Made by a program: the position numbers and the translations under genes. Below the pieces are notes generated by a model. It was not told where the DNA came from, ran no database searches, and was given only the letters and a program-made list of their open reading frames with translations. Positions 1 through 8,324 of a DNA stretch of 64,000 bases are shown here, in pieces. Each line of letters starts with the position of its first letter. Position 1 is the first letter of the stretch. Source of the stretch: Pseudomonas alloputida (GTDB lineage: Bacteria > Pseudomonadota > Gammaproteobacteria > Pseudomonadales > Pseudomonadaceae); the NCBI RefSeq assembly GCF_021283545.2, contig NZ_CP128540.1, positions 3,073,501 through 3,137,500 of the forward strand, given 5' to 3'.

Positions 1-1027
1 TCAGAGACTTCACGCCGGCGTTAAGTGAATCTAAAAAATCACAGATGCTCCTAATATTATAGTTTTTTAGCGGTTGCAGTTTTTTTGCGACTAACTCACC
101 CTCTTCTCGTGAAATAAATATGCGCGCAGCTAAAAAGCCGAGCATGCGAGGGCTTCTAGGTAATGCACGCCTTACCATGCGATTACTTCGAATTGCACCG
201 TTAATGTCAGTCGTTGGGAACAGCTCTAAAAGCCACCCCATCATAAGAAGCGCTCCACCCCGCTGAGTGCCATTGGCAGAGTGCATCCCATAATCTATCC
301 GGTCGAGGACATCTAGATGCGTGCGGCAGGGTGATCTGGGGGGATGAGCAAAACCTGATGCGGCGACCCCCTCAACTGCGTATAACGTACGTCTACTCAA
401 AAATAGCCCATAAAGAGTATGTAACACGTCAGATTCTCCGGGGTGGTTTACAATACGTCTTTGCACCCATGACTGAGCCTTCACCACCAAGAGGGCCAAT
501 CGTTTTTCTTCATAATTTACCGGGTTAAGTCCCAATTGCAAAGTATGTAGATAGCAATTCCACATACGACTTTCGACAGGTGGTTGAGTGAATGGTGACC
601 GGAGGGCTTTAAGGTGAATTGGACAATATGCAGAAGTGAGGTAACACCAATTTATCTTCCACACTGGAAACCTAACTGCCATAAAGCTGTGAGATAGACA
701 GTCTTCACATGAATTACTCCTATAGAGTAAGTTTGTCAAGGGTAGTTTGTCACCCCCAAAATAGATTCGAATGACATCGATGGATACATTGTAGATTTCA
801 GAATAAAGGCACGCCAACTCGCTTGATGCATCAAATTCTATGTCTGAATCTAAATGCATTGGCCACTTTGAAACCTCGCCTGATTCGCAATACTCAGATT
901 TGACTGCCTTTTGAATGGCAGCACGGAATAAGTGTGGATTTCTGAGGCAGCCCAACGATAGGCCTCTATACACCCAAGAGAGAATGGTCTCGCCTATAAC
1001 TATTTTATGGTTATCAACAATATCCAA
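1..1027 (-). CDS. tniQ: TniQ/TnsD-like transposition target-selection protein, C-terminus off the window
   Basis: The reading frame is open from a TTG codon at 1027 to the left edge (about 341 residues seen). The only upstream in-frame alternative is blocked by a stop. Residues C107 and C110 (CEDC) followed by C135 and H138 (CPIH) form the Cys-x2-Cys / Cys-x2-His pattern seen in TniQ zinc-binding domains. TniQ proteins choose the insertion site and recruit the ATPase and transposase. The gene begins 3 bp after the stop of the P-loop ATPase gene and closes the visible part of the leftward tni operon. Base composition is AT-rich. The TTG start is inferred from the tight spacing, so it is less certain than the family call. 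Confidence 0.68.
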   Translation of the reverse strand, partial: MDIVDNHKIVIGETILSWVYRGLSLGCLRNPHLFRAAIQKAVKSEYCESGEVSKWPMHLDSDIEFDASSELACLYSEIYNVSIDVIRIYFGGDKLPLTNLLYRSNSCEDCLSHSFMAVRFPVWKINWCYLTSAYCPIHLKALRSPFTQPPVESRMWNCYLHTLQLGLNPVNYEEKRLALLVVKAQSWVQRRIVNHPGESDVLHTLYGLFLSRRTLYAVEGVAASGFAHPPRSPCRTHLDVLDRIDYGMHSANGTQRGGALLMMGWLLELFPTTDINGAIRSNRMVRRALPRSPRMLGFLAARIFISREEGELVAKKLQPLKNYNIRSICDFLDSLNAGVKSL

Positions 1028-1030
1028 GAA

Positions 1031-1771
1031 TCAGAACCTCCAAAGCTGCCCAAGGTGAACGGGGCTTGCAACTTCCCCGCCTTCAAACACTCCACTCATG
1101 ACTAATATCTTGATGGTTGTCAAAATGGCACCAGTCGCTCCGCGCGTTGACTCAAACAGGGCTTGCAAAAAAGCCTTGTCGGAAACCTGATGCTCACTGA
1201 GTCCAAAATTTTTTCCCACATATTTTACAAAATCACAAAATTCAGTGGTAGCCGGCCAGCACTGCAACTCAAGCACGCAATGATTCTCCATCCTCAGGTC
1301 TTTAGCGATGCTTCTGATTTTTTCGAACCGAGAAAAAGTCCCCACAATTTTTAAGCGGGAGAGTCTTTTGGAGAGATAAAATATAAAATCACAAGCATCT
1401 TGGTATACTTTTGCGGCCCCTAAAAAAAATATATCAATATCGTCAATAGCGAGCACTACCGCAGCGTCTTTACTGTTGAGTTCGTGTAGTACACTATTTA
1501 GCGCTCTAGGTGAAGAGCACACAACAGAGCTTGGCAAGCCTAATGCATGAGCAAATGCAAGCCTTAACGATTTACCTACATGCACATGCGGTGACCGAAT
1601 CACTATCGGCCATAGGCACTTCGGATCGTTCATCGACGAAAACAACACAGACAAGACTATGCTCTTCCCAGACAGTGGCGCCCCTCGCAATAAAATCAGA
1701 TCCTTATCTAGGAGAGCTCTTGTTACCGAAAGTCTAGCTTGTCTCTGTAACGGGCACCGGAAAACTCTCAT
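1031..1771 (-). CDS. Second P-loop ATPase of the Tn7-like operon
   Basis: This 246-residue protein has a Walker A motif, GAPLSGKS at residues 30-37, and a Walker B-like stretch, LAIDD, ending at D110-D111. No other catalytic domain is apparent. Its ATG overlaps the tniB stop (ATGA), so the two are probably translationally coupled. The position between tniB and tniQ suggests a role in transposition complex assembly or target choice, like TniB/TnsC. It is clearly different from the tniB product just upstream and is shorter. Two ATPases in one tni operon is not the textbook tniABQ layout. Function is inferred from position and the ATP-binding motifs only. Confidence 0.7.
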   Translation of the reverse strand: MRVFRCPLQRQARLSVTRALLDKDLILLRGAPLSGKSIVLSVLFSSMNDPKCLWPIVIRSPHVHVGKSLRLAFAHALGLPSSVVCSSPRALNSVLHELNSKDAAVVLAIDDIDIFFLGAAKVYQDACDFIFYLSKRLSRLKIVGTFSRFEKIRSIAKDLRMENHCVLELQCWPATTEFCDFVKYVGKNFGLSEHQVSDKAFLQALFESTRGATGAILTTIKILVMSGVFEGGEVASPVHLGQLWRF

Positions 1772-2646
1772 TTTTGGTTAGCTGGAATTTCTTGGAGCCA
1801 TTTCGATTTGCCCGCCCTTTCCAAAACCTCAATTGTAATCTTCTCAATTCCAGACGAAATAGCATAAGCTCCTGCTGCTTTGAGTAGGTCGCAAATGCGA
1901 CCGACGACTCCTTCCGTTTTTTTGTAAATCGCGCTGCTGAGTTCCGCAGAGGACAATCGAGAGGGCATTGCTAAGGGCATAATGCTCTCCCAAGTATCGA
2001 GGAAATTGAGGTATTCTGAATCTACCTGCTGCCATGGTGTCACTTCATACTTCTCAAACCGACGGACGTACTGTGGGTCGAACTGCAAGGCATTTAGAGC
2101 CTCACCCACACCAAATACAAAAAAGCTCATATATGTGGGCGGGCCACACATACCTCGCAGCATTGACAAGAAGGCCAACTGCTCCTGATTGGAAAGTTGC
2201 AGAATAGAGTCTTGGAACTCATCCATAAAAATTGCCCTGACATCATTTGCGAGGCAGTATTCCATTACCATTCCAATGTCTAATCCCGTCTTACCAGGAT
2301 CCAAACCCAATGCAATCATCAGCTTCTCGCCGGGCCGCGGTCGGACTCGAACATTTCTTGTGTCCCGTACAAAATTCACATAACGAATCTTACGACACCA
2401 ATCCTCGTTCAAACCTCTGATTTCGTTACAAATGGTAGACTTTCCGTAATTGCTGCCAGCCGTTACTACAAGGCAAGGTGCCTCCATGCATCCTCTTGGG
2501 ATATGAATCATGTTGTAGGCAATCAGCTTGACGTTCCTCAGGTGCTCCGTGGAAATTAGTACGTCTTTCCGTATGAAGTCCATACGTTCCTGATCAGACA
2601 ATTCCATTGCGAAACGGCGGCTTTCATGTATATGTTCGAACGGCAT
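1768..2646 (-). CDS. tniB: TniB/TnsC-like AAA+ ATPase
   Basis: The product is about 292 residues. It has Walker A AGSNYGKST around K69 and Walker B IFMDE with D142-E143, followed by FQDS, as in TniB/TnsC ATPases that bridge the target selector and the DDE transposase. A longer frame opens at 2718 inside tniA. The ATG at 2646 is preferred because a GGAAGGGG ribosome site precedes it and it lies 4 nt after the tniA stop. It is coupled to the next ATPase by an ATGA overlap. It probably forms ATP-dependent filaments on DNA and acts with TniA; that role is known for the family and inferred here. Confidence 0.85.
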   Translation of the reverse strand: MPFEHIHESRRFAMELSDQERMDFIRKDVLISTEHLRNVKLIAYNMIHIPRGCMEAPCLVVTAGSNYGKSTICNEIRGLNEDWCRKIRYVNFVRDTRNVRVRPRPGEKLMIALGLDPGKTGLDIGMVMEYCLANDVRAIFMDEFQDSILQLSNQEQLAFLSMLRGMCGPPTYMSFFVFGVGEALNALQFDPQYVRRFEKYEVTPWQQVDSEYLNFLDTWESIMPLAMPSRLSSAELSSAIYKKTEGVVGRICDLLKAAGAYAISSGIEKITIEVLERAGKSKWLQEIPANQK

Positions 2647-2650
2647 AAAT

Positions 2651-4468
2651 TTACCCCTTCCAGTCAAGTTTTTTACGGGCCTGATCAGCAGCAAGTGGTT
2701 TGAGCCCGGAATCATCAAACGACTTATTTTCTAGTAGAGCCGTTATTCCCACGCCGTGAGCTTTTTTTGCAATGTGCTGTCTGACGCGCTTAGCTTCTGC
2801 CACAGCATTATCAATATCATCGTGAGCCTGAAGCCTAAGTTCGTGAAGCGTTGGGTCGATAAGCTCTCCACGGCGACGTTTGCCTGATCTGTTACTAGCA
2901 TAATACTCGCTCAAAGATATAGGCTGCTTGGTTATATCTGAATACGGTATCTCATAATACCTGCCCTCTAAGCGAAGCCAGATCTTCCCGAGATTTAGAG
3001 GGTTGTATTTGAAGGTTAGGCGCTGCCCTACTAACCTTCGGATTACAGATGAAACGTAGAAGTCCCCTTTAAACTCAACCCCTTTCGTCTGCACAGTCCT
3101 CGTAAAAGACGGAAAAAAATCTAAAGCAAAAGTTCGAAAATCACCTGGTATAGGCTGAATATACTGTGGCCCTAGTTTCGCCATCTCTTCATCCCACACT
3201 TCACTAGGAGATCGACGCCCCAAACCTTCGTGAGCACGCCCATGATATATAGCTACCTGATCCGCAAACCACTTGCAAAGTTGCTGATATGTCAGCGCCG
3301 ACTCTTTAGCAGAGTCATAATCTGCTTTAGTTAAGACATTTGAATAGGTAGTCCCTGGCAGCATATGCACTTTACCCATCAATGTACCAATGAGCCGTTC
3401 GACATGTCCACCGTAATGCTTTTTACCAATCGGCCTCAGTAGCAACTCTATATCGTAGAGTCCTAAAGCGGCTGCAAACTCGTCCGAAGTAAACTCTGCA
3501 GCGTTATCAGTACCCACTGCGACTGGAGTACCCCAAAAACGATGCAATGTTCCTATCCCTCCCCCCATCATCATCGGCTGCTCGCTTTTTGGGTAACAGG
3601 CAGACAACAACGCCATGGCGACACTCAATGCGCTTGGAGGATGCAGCGCTAAGTAATAGCCCAAAACAATCCGGCTTTTAAGATCTATGACTACAGTCAG
3701 CCAAGGCCGCATTAGCGGCAAGCCGTTCGAGTCCCTGATGATTACGTCGACTTTTGTATGATCGACTTGCACCATAGATAGAATAGTTTCGACATCTATA
3801 GACCCTGGTTTCATTTCAAACTTCTGCAGCATCGCCTCACGGCCACGCCTTATAGAATAAATTGCGCGATCACCAAAAGACTCCAACCGATTTTTTATTG
3901 TATTCGGACTTGGAGGCTTTAGGCCATTCACAACGCATTTTGATTCTACATATTCATACATCTCAGTAAAAGTGCAAAGTTTTTTGGTCTTATTGAGATA
4001 TCGCTTTATCCCATCCTCAATGATTTGTTCATGAAGAGGACTCAGCATGCGAGTTGCAGCTTTTCTACCGCGAACGTTTCGCATCAAAGAGACTGCACCC
4101 AACTCAGGATCATATCGTCTAAGAAGGCGTGTCAAAGTAGGTACGGATATTTCAAGCTCTAATAACAAATTCGCACGGGAGATTTTACCTGAGAGCAATC
4201 GATCGATGCACTCTGCACGAGTTATTGCTACTTGCATTTCCACTGGATTGCTTTTTGATTGTTCAAGCCAAGCAAGTCGGCGGTCGGTGATGTATTCCTC
4301 ACGTGCACCTTCTGTCTCAAGCAGGGAAACTTCTGTAAATGGAACACTGAAAGTATTCCCCGCATCCAGATTCTCCAGAGTGACAGAGCCATCCTTGGAT
4401 ACTTCTATGACACGGTATGCGTTCTCTGAATGTTTGACGAGACTTCCCTTGTTCACAAATCTTTTCAT
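2651..4468 (-). CDS. tniA: TniA/TnsB-like DDE transposase (Mu/retroviral integrase superfamily)
   Basis: The protein is 605 residues. The catalytic triad is readable: D236 in VQVDH, D321 in GTDNAAEF and E357 in GGHVERLIG, giving D-x35-E spacing as in rve-type integrases. The N-terminus (about 80-200) has helix-turn-helix-like DNA-binding character, and a Mu-type C-terminal beta-barrel region follows the core. The length is typical of TniA/TnsB. It is first in a leftward operon with tniB, a second ATPase and tniQ. AT-rich codon use contrasts with the GC-rich genes to the right, a sign of horizontal transfer. No TnsA-like endonuclease is visible in the window, so transposition may be replicative, but a tnsA elsewhere in the element cannot be excluded. 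Confidence 0.93.
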   Translation of the reverse strand: MKRFVNKGSLVKHSENAYRVIEVSKDGSVTLENLDAGNTFSVPFTEVSLLETEGAREEYITDRRLAWLEQSKSNPVEMQVAITRAECIDRLLSGKISRANLLLELEISVPTLTRLLRRYDPELGAVSLMRNVRGRKAATRMLSPLHEQIIEDGIKRYLNKTKKLCTFTEMYEYVESKCVVNGLKPPSPNTIKNRLESFGDRAIYSIRRGREAMLQKFEMKPGSIDVETILSMVQVDHTKVDVIIRDSNGLPLMRPWLTVVIDLKSRIVLGYYLALHPPSALSVAMALLSACYPKSEQPMMMGGGIGTLHRFWGTPVAVGTDNAAEFTSDEFAAALGLYDIELLLRPIGKKHYGGHVERLIGTLMGKVHMLPGTTYSNVLTKADYDSAKESALTYQQLCKWFADQVAIYHGRAHEGLGRRSPSEVWDEEMAKLGPQYIQPIPGDFRTFALDFFPSFTRTVQTKGVEFKGDFYVSSVIRRLVGQRLTFKYNPLNLGKIWLRLEGRYYEIPYSDITKQPISLSEYYASNRSGKRRRGELIDPTLHELRLQAHDDIDNAVAEAKRVRQHIAKKAHGVGITALLENKSFDDSGLKPLAADQARKKLDWKG

Positions 4469-4964
4469 TCAAATTCTCAGCACTTGAAATTTTGTCGAAG
4501 TTAAACCGATTTGCGAGCACACGTCAAAAAAGAGCATCACTCCAATGCAGCTCTAAACAAATAATGAGTATTGACGCCTAAAAAAGCCACTTAGCCTTAA
4601 GCAAGTTTTAGGCCACCAGATAAGTAGTGGTTTTCAAAAGAAAATTTCAAACTTGTCAATTTATATCTATTATATGAAAATAGGGCATTTGATTCATTAA
4701 CGAGAGCGTCGCTAATGCAAAGCAGTGGCATGCATGAAAAAAAATCAAGCAAACTATGCGAAAACAGAGCTTTCAGCTACCTGAAGCTGTAACGAATGTG
4801 GGATTTTGCCATAGAGTAGATCCTGGCTGGGGATTGGAGACCAACTAAAAATGATCATTCGCGAATGGAGCATCTAAAAATTCAGATAAAAATTTTAGCT
4901 CTATCAATAGGTTATAAAATGATCATTTATAAGTGATCGGCTAGCATCAGTGGATGCCTTATGA
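4469..4964. other. AT-rich non-coding stretch upstream of tniA, probable transposon-end region
   Basis: No convincing gene is present. The stretch is AT-rich and has internal structure: an inverted pair GCCTAAAA (4576-4583) and TTTTAGGC (4606-4613), and CCAC/GTGG arms around 4613-4630. In Tn5053/Tn7-like elements the terminal repeat and transposase-binding sites lie just beyond tniA, so the element boundary is expected here. I could not fix a terminal inverted repeat or target duplication because the other end is outside the window. Promoters for the tni operon must also lie here; a TTGACG on the minus strand near 4522-4527 has no strong -10 partner. Confidence 0.45.
4850..4927. repeat. Two copies of the palindrome AATGATCATT
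   Basis: The exact 10-bp palindrome AATGATCATT occurs at 4850-4859 and 4918-4927, 68 bp apart. A degenerate third copy (AATGATCAAA) lies at 4994-5003 inside the 3' end of the HEPN-like gene. Both perfect copies sit in A-rich flanks (TAAAAATGATC, TAAAATGATC). They could be operator sites, transposase-binding repeats or remnants of the mobile element; the sequence does not say which. Confidence 0.5.
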
Positions 4965-5582
4965 TTACTGGGCTGGAGCGCTTAAGTTTGAGAAATGATC
5001 AAATGCGGCATTTGACGCAGAGAAACAATCATTTTTAGTTGATGACCTCGCTGAAAGCCCTAAGCTAGAGGGTGCCGAGGGAAGTTTCATTTTTAACTGA
5101 GCGTCACACTTGTAGTAACCAACCACGTTGGCCAACGTCCACCGCAGCAACCCCATCAGCACTGGATCGGCAAATTTCCAGCTGGCCGACTCGTACTGAT
5201 ACCGGCTGTTGGTGAACACATCGCGATACCGCTCGAATGAGTGTTCCTGGCTGTTCAGGGCCAGGCTCTCGCGAATAGCTGCAGGCATCGCGTGAAACAG
5301 TGTCAGCAGATCGTGAGCGTCACGCTTTTGTTTGGGTGGAATCCTGCCGATTGACTGCAGGTATTGGTGAGCCGTTTTGAGTGCTTCGACATCAAGCTTA
5401 TAGGTTTCGCCGGACGTACCTTCGTGCTGATCTGGCACGGAAATAAAGCTTTTCAGCAGGATTTCCATACCGATCGCTGCATTGATCATGGCGACATGCG
5501 GGAGTTTTTGGGCGTCTAGAAGCTCAGCGACCTTAAGGTAGTAACGGGCGCTTTCAAGCATCCAGCCTGGAAAGTGAGTCAT
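4965..5582 (-). CDS. HEPN-like helical protein of unknown function
   Basis: The product is 205 residues. The N-terminal half reads as a four-helix HEPN-type fold: a tyrosine- and alanine-rich first helix (ARYYLKVAELL), a helix with GMEILLKSF, then HDLLTLF at about residues 90-100. These are family-typical positions. A clear RNase R-x4-H motif is not visible, so activity is uncertain. HEPN proteins are common in toxin-antitoxin and defence loci, but no partner antitoxin gene is seen. The gene sits alone between the transposition operon and the chromosomal low-oxygen genes and has intermediate base composition. It may be flanking DNA or cargo from an older insertion. The fold call is from pattern recognition only. 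Confidence 0.5.
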   Translation of the reverse strand: MTHFPGWMLESARYYLKVAELLDAQKLPHVAMINAAIGMEILLKSFISVPDQHEGTSGETYKLDVEALKTAHQYLQSIGRIPPKQKRDAHDLLTLFHAMPAAIRESLALNSQEHSFERYRDVFTNSRYQYESASWKFADPVLMGLLRWTLANVVGYYKCDAQLKMKLPSAPSSLGLSARSSTKNDCFSASNAAFDHFSNLSAPAQ

Positions 5583-5651
5583 TAAATGGTGATCGTTGGT
5601 GGTGACTGCCGCCGGAGGTAGCTCATTCTTGAACGCTAGCGTGCAAACGTG

Positions 5652-5667
5652 GCGTTAGCGATAACGC
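5652..5667. repeat. Small hairpin with GCGA loop in the 5583-5810 gene-free stretch
   Basis: GCGTTA (5652-5657) and TAACGC (5662-5667) are perfect arms around a GCGA (GNRA-type) loop. No T-run follows, so it is not an obvious intrinsic terminator. The rest of the 228-bp stretch has no gene I can support. Confidence 0.4.
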
Positions 5668-5810
5668 ATCAGCTACCCCTAGCTCAACAGATGAACTACC
5701 CTGCCCTTATAATATGAGCACAAGGAATAACTACGCTAAATATTCATTTAGTAGAGTTACACTCAGTAAGTGCCTTATTCTGATATCGATCAGAACTCAA
5801 TTGTTTACCG

Positions 5811-6245
5811 TCAAACCCTGCCCTGATGACGGCTGCGAAACGCTTCCGCAACATTAAACACTCCCATACCGGCAAGCATCGCGAGCACGAATAGCCAGGC
5901 TTGCCAGTACCCCCCGGCGAGTAACACCAGCACCGGCCCCGGACATACGCCGGCAAGCCCCCAGCCTATGCCGAAAACCAGGCTCCCCCCGACGAGTCGA
6001 CGGTCGATGTCGCGCCTGGCAGGCAGCTGTATCTTACTTCCCAGCAAGGCCGTGGTATGACGTCGCGCCCAAGTCATCGGCAACAGTGCGGCACCTATCG
6101 CACCCACCATGACCAGTCCCAGCGACGGGTCCCACTGCCCGGCAATGTCGAGAAACCCCAGCACCTTGGCGGGGTTTGCCATGCCGGATAGCAATATTCC
6201 CATGCCGAACAGCAACCCTGCGATAAAGCCACTGATCCGCTTCAT
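5811..6245 (-). CDS. YeeE/YedE-family half transporter (second of a pair)
   Basis: This is a 144-residue, highly hydrophobic protein with about four membrane segments and the family motif [14 protein letters not shown] near residue 100. YeeE/YedE proteins move sulfur species such as thiosulfate across the inner membrane. In many proteobacteria two half-size proteins are encoded in tandem (PmpA/PmpB type). The start at 6245 is set by an AGGAG site 6 nt upstream; an in-frame extension to 6380 is only the overlapping upstream gene. It starts 1 nt after the stop of the first half-gene, which is itself broken by a nonsense codon, so the pair may not work in this strain. Confidence 0.85.
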   Translation of the reverse strand: MKRISGFIAGLLFGMGILLSGMANPAKVLGFLDIAGQWDPSLGLVMVGAIGAALLPMTWARRHTTALLGSKIQLPARRDIDRRLVGGSLVFGIGWGLAGVCPGPVLVLLAGGYWQAWLFVLAMLAGMGVFNVAEAFRSRHQGRV

Positions 6246-6246
6246 T

Positions 6247-6726
6247 TCATGCTCCTGAAAGTATATGCCTGACCACGAAGACCGTGGCAAAACCTGCTGC
6301 CATGAAGCACAGCGTCGCCACTGCAGAGCGAGGCGACAGGCGTGACAAGCCACAAACGCCATGGCCACTGGTGCAGCCACTGCCCTAGCGGGTACCGAGG
6401 CCTACCAGAATTCCCGAGACCATAAGCAGCCAAGGCGCCACACTGAAATGAACGGGAGGCATTTCTGAGAACAGTTGCCAGGAAAGTGGCGCGGCAAGGA
6501 GTCCCAGCAAAAAGCACACTTTTTCGCCTCGCCCTTCCCCGCCACTTTGCAGCATCGAACCGAGCAAACCGCTGATGCCCGCGATGCGCCCGTTCGCAAC
6601 GGCGAACAGCCCAGCGGCCAAACCGATCAATGCCCCGCCTGCCAATACCGACCACGGCGTGAAGGCAGCCATATCAACAAACATCTCAGCGCTCCATTGT
6701 CGAATCAGAGACAAAAAAGATGCCAT
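6247..6726 (-). pseudogene. YeeE/YedE-family half transporter (first of a pair) interrupted by an in-frame TAG
   Basis: Reading from 6726, the frame encodes about 113 residues of a YeeE-type membrane protein ending GILVGLGTR, then meets TAG at 6385-6387. Without changing frame it continues [14 protein letters not shown]..., the most conserved family signature, to a TGA at 6247-6249. The gene therefore looks like an intact 159-codon frame with one nonsense codon where related proteins carry leucine. The truncated product would lack the GCTSGHG motif and the last membrane segments. It is the middle gene of a leftward run with the universal stress gene at 6737 and the second YeeE gene. A sequencing error or amber suppression are alternatives. 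Confidence 0.85.
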
Positions 6727-6736
6727 CTTAATGAAG

Positions 6737-7627
6737 TCAGCTGGCGGGCGCAGACCTGATCGTCAGGATGCTGCACGGTGCATGGCTGACAAGCCGCTCG
6801 GTGGTATCGCCGATCACCTTGGCCCAATGCCTGGGCTGCACGGTGCCGACCACCACTGCATCAATTTTCAGCGTGGCGATGTAGGACTTGATCACGCGCA
6901 GGGGCGCACCTTCGCTGAAATGCCGGTGCGTGTGGGCGATGCCATGTGCATCGGCCAACGCATCGAAAGGCAGCTGCAGTGACTCGCGTAATTGGTTTAC
7001 CCAAGGGCCGGCAAGGTCAGGGTTGGCCAGCATGGCGATGGGCAGGTCGTAAGCCGAGAGCAGGTGCAACTGCCCCTTGCATTGAGTCGCCAGTTGCTGA
7101 CCTGCCGCGACCAGGGCATGGTTGAGGGCGTCGTTGTGTGGCGACGGGTTGGCGACATCCACTGCGACCAGAATGTTCTGGGGGATGGCTGGGGCATCCG
7201 CCGGTACGAACAACAATGGCGTCTCACTCCCATGCAGCAGCGCCTGGTCGAGCGAGGTCCGAGCGATCTGCTCGAGCAGGGAGTGACCCGGGCAGCCCTT
7301 GATCACCAAATCAGGTGCGTAGCGGGCAATGCACGCTGGCAGCTGATCACGCGGATTGGAGGTTTCAACTGCCTCGAAACCTGGCCGAGCCCCAACGAAT
7401 GACTGCTCATCCAGCAGTGCTTTGAGTTCGGTACTGAAATGCATGAACGAGGCCGAATGAAGTGGGGCTTCCTGCAATTCGTGAGGCAGGCGCAGTACAC
7501 CAGATTCATGGATGCCCAGTACATGCAAACTCGCACCGGACGCCGCAGACAAGGCCATGGCCCGGGACAGCGCGGCATTGGCTTGGGCCTCGGTCATGAT
7601 AAGCAGAATCCGGCGATACGGCGTCAT
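6737..7627 (-). CDS. Dual-domain universal stress protein (UspA family)
   Basis: The product is 296 residues with two tandem Usp domains of about 140 residues. The second ends with the ATP-binding-type signature VVGTVQP...IGDTTERLVSHAPCSILTI. The ATG at 7627 follows a GGGAGG ribosome site; a longer in-frame start at 7732 would lie upstream of the ANR box. A perfect ANR/FNR box lies 68 bp upstream, so induction under low oxygen is expected. The gene heads a leftward run with the two YeeE half-genes (10-bp gap). It is one of four similar dual Usp genes in the window. Such proteins aid survival under oxygen or energy limitation; the ligand is unknown. Confidence 0.9.
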   Translation of the reverse strand: MTPYRRILLIMTEAQANAALSRAMALSAASGASLHVLGIHESGVLRLPHELQEAPLHSASFMHFSTELKALLDEQSFVGARPGFEAVETSNPRDQLPACIARYAPDLVIKGCPGHSLLEQIARTSLDQALLHGSETPLLFVPADAPAIPQNILVAVDVANPSPHNDALNHALVAAGQQLATQCKGQLHLLSAYDLPIAMLANPDLAGPWVNQLRESLQLPFDALADAHGIAHTHRHFSEGAPLRVIKSYIATLKIDAVVVGTVQPRHWAKVIGDTTERLVSHAPCSILTIRSAPAS

Positions 7628-7694
7628 GGGTACCTCCCGGCGCGTTGCCTGGGTTGCATGCGATGTCATTATCGAAGCAGGTGCTGGTTCGTTC

Positions 7695-7708
7695 TTGATA
7701 AATATCAA
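7695..7708. promoter_or_regulatory. Perfect ANR/FNR box TTGATAAATATCAA
   Basis: Matches the consensus TTGAT-N4-ATCAA at all ten defined positions. It is centred about 75 bp upstream of the universal stress gene start at 7627 and about 130 bp upstream of the divergent K+ channel gene at 7831. ANR is the oxygen-sensing FNR orthologue of Pseudomonas. Confidence 0.85.
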
Positions 7709-7830
7709 TGCCCCCCAGGTGCCACTTTGCACCTGCTAGTGAAGAAATCCTACCGTTGCTGCCGCAGGCCAATGAGCTACCATCCATGCGTTGGTCGACA
7801 ACTTGAAATGAACCGCCCATCAGGGCAAGA

Positions 7831-8265
7831 GTGCAGGCGATGCTCACTGTCACGCTGATCAACATGCTGGTCGTGATCCTGGTGGTGATCATTCACTACG
7901 AATGCTTGTTGCGCCTGAATGACTGGCTACCCCGCCTGAAGCTCTGGAGCCGGTTTCGCATCGTGGCGGGTGTGTTCGGCGCACTGCTGGCCCATGCCAT
8001 TGAGGTCTGGTGCTTTGCCCTGGTGTATTACCTGATGGCCCATGCCGACGGCTGGGGCACACTCAGCGGCAATTTCGACGGGAGTTTCCTGGACTGCGTG
8101 TACTTTTCCTTCACCACCTATACCACCATCGGTTTCGGCGACATCACCCCGAGCGGGCACCTGAAATACCTGACCGGCCTGCAGGCATTGACCGGCCTGG
8201 TGCTGATCACCTGGACCGCTTCGTTTCTCTTCCTGGAAATGCAGAAGTACTGGAAAGCCAAATAG
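7831..8265 (+). CDS. Two-TM potassium channel-like protein
   Basis: The product is about 144 residues. It has a hydrophobic first segment (about 8-28), a further hydrophobic region at 45-70, a pore loop with the K+ selectivity filter TTIGFGD at about residue 100 and a final membrane helix. It matches the ion-channel-2 (Ion_trans_2) family and has no RCK or other regulatory domain. GTG at 7831 and ATG at 7840 are both possible starts; neither has a strong ribosome site. It is divergent from the ANR-boxed stress operon and may share its control region. A role in K+ flux is family-based; the physiological link is inference. Confidence 0.85.
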   Translation: MQAMLTVTLINMLVVILVVIIHYECLLRLNDWLPRLKLWSRFRIVAGVFGALLAHAIEVWCFALVYYLMAHADGWGTLSGNFDGSFLDCVYFSFTTYTTIGFGDITPSGHLKYLTGLQALTGLVLITWTASFLFLEMQKYWKAK

Positions 8266-8324
8266 CGGCGGTTCAGTCGTCCGGCTGCGGCGTCCAGCAC
8301 CAGGGCACCCACAGGCGGGCCGGC

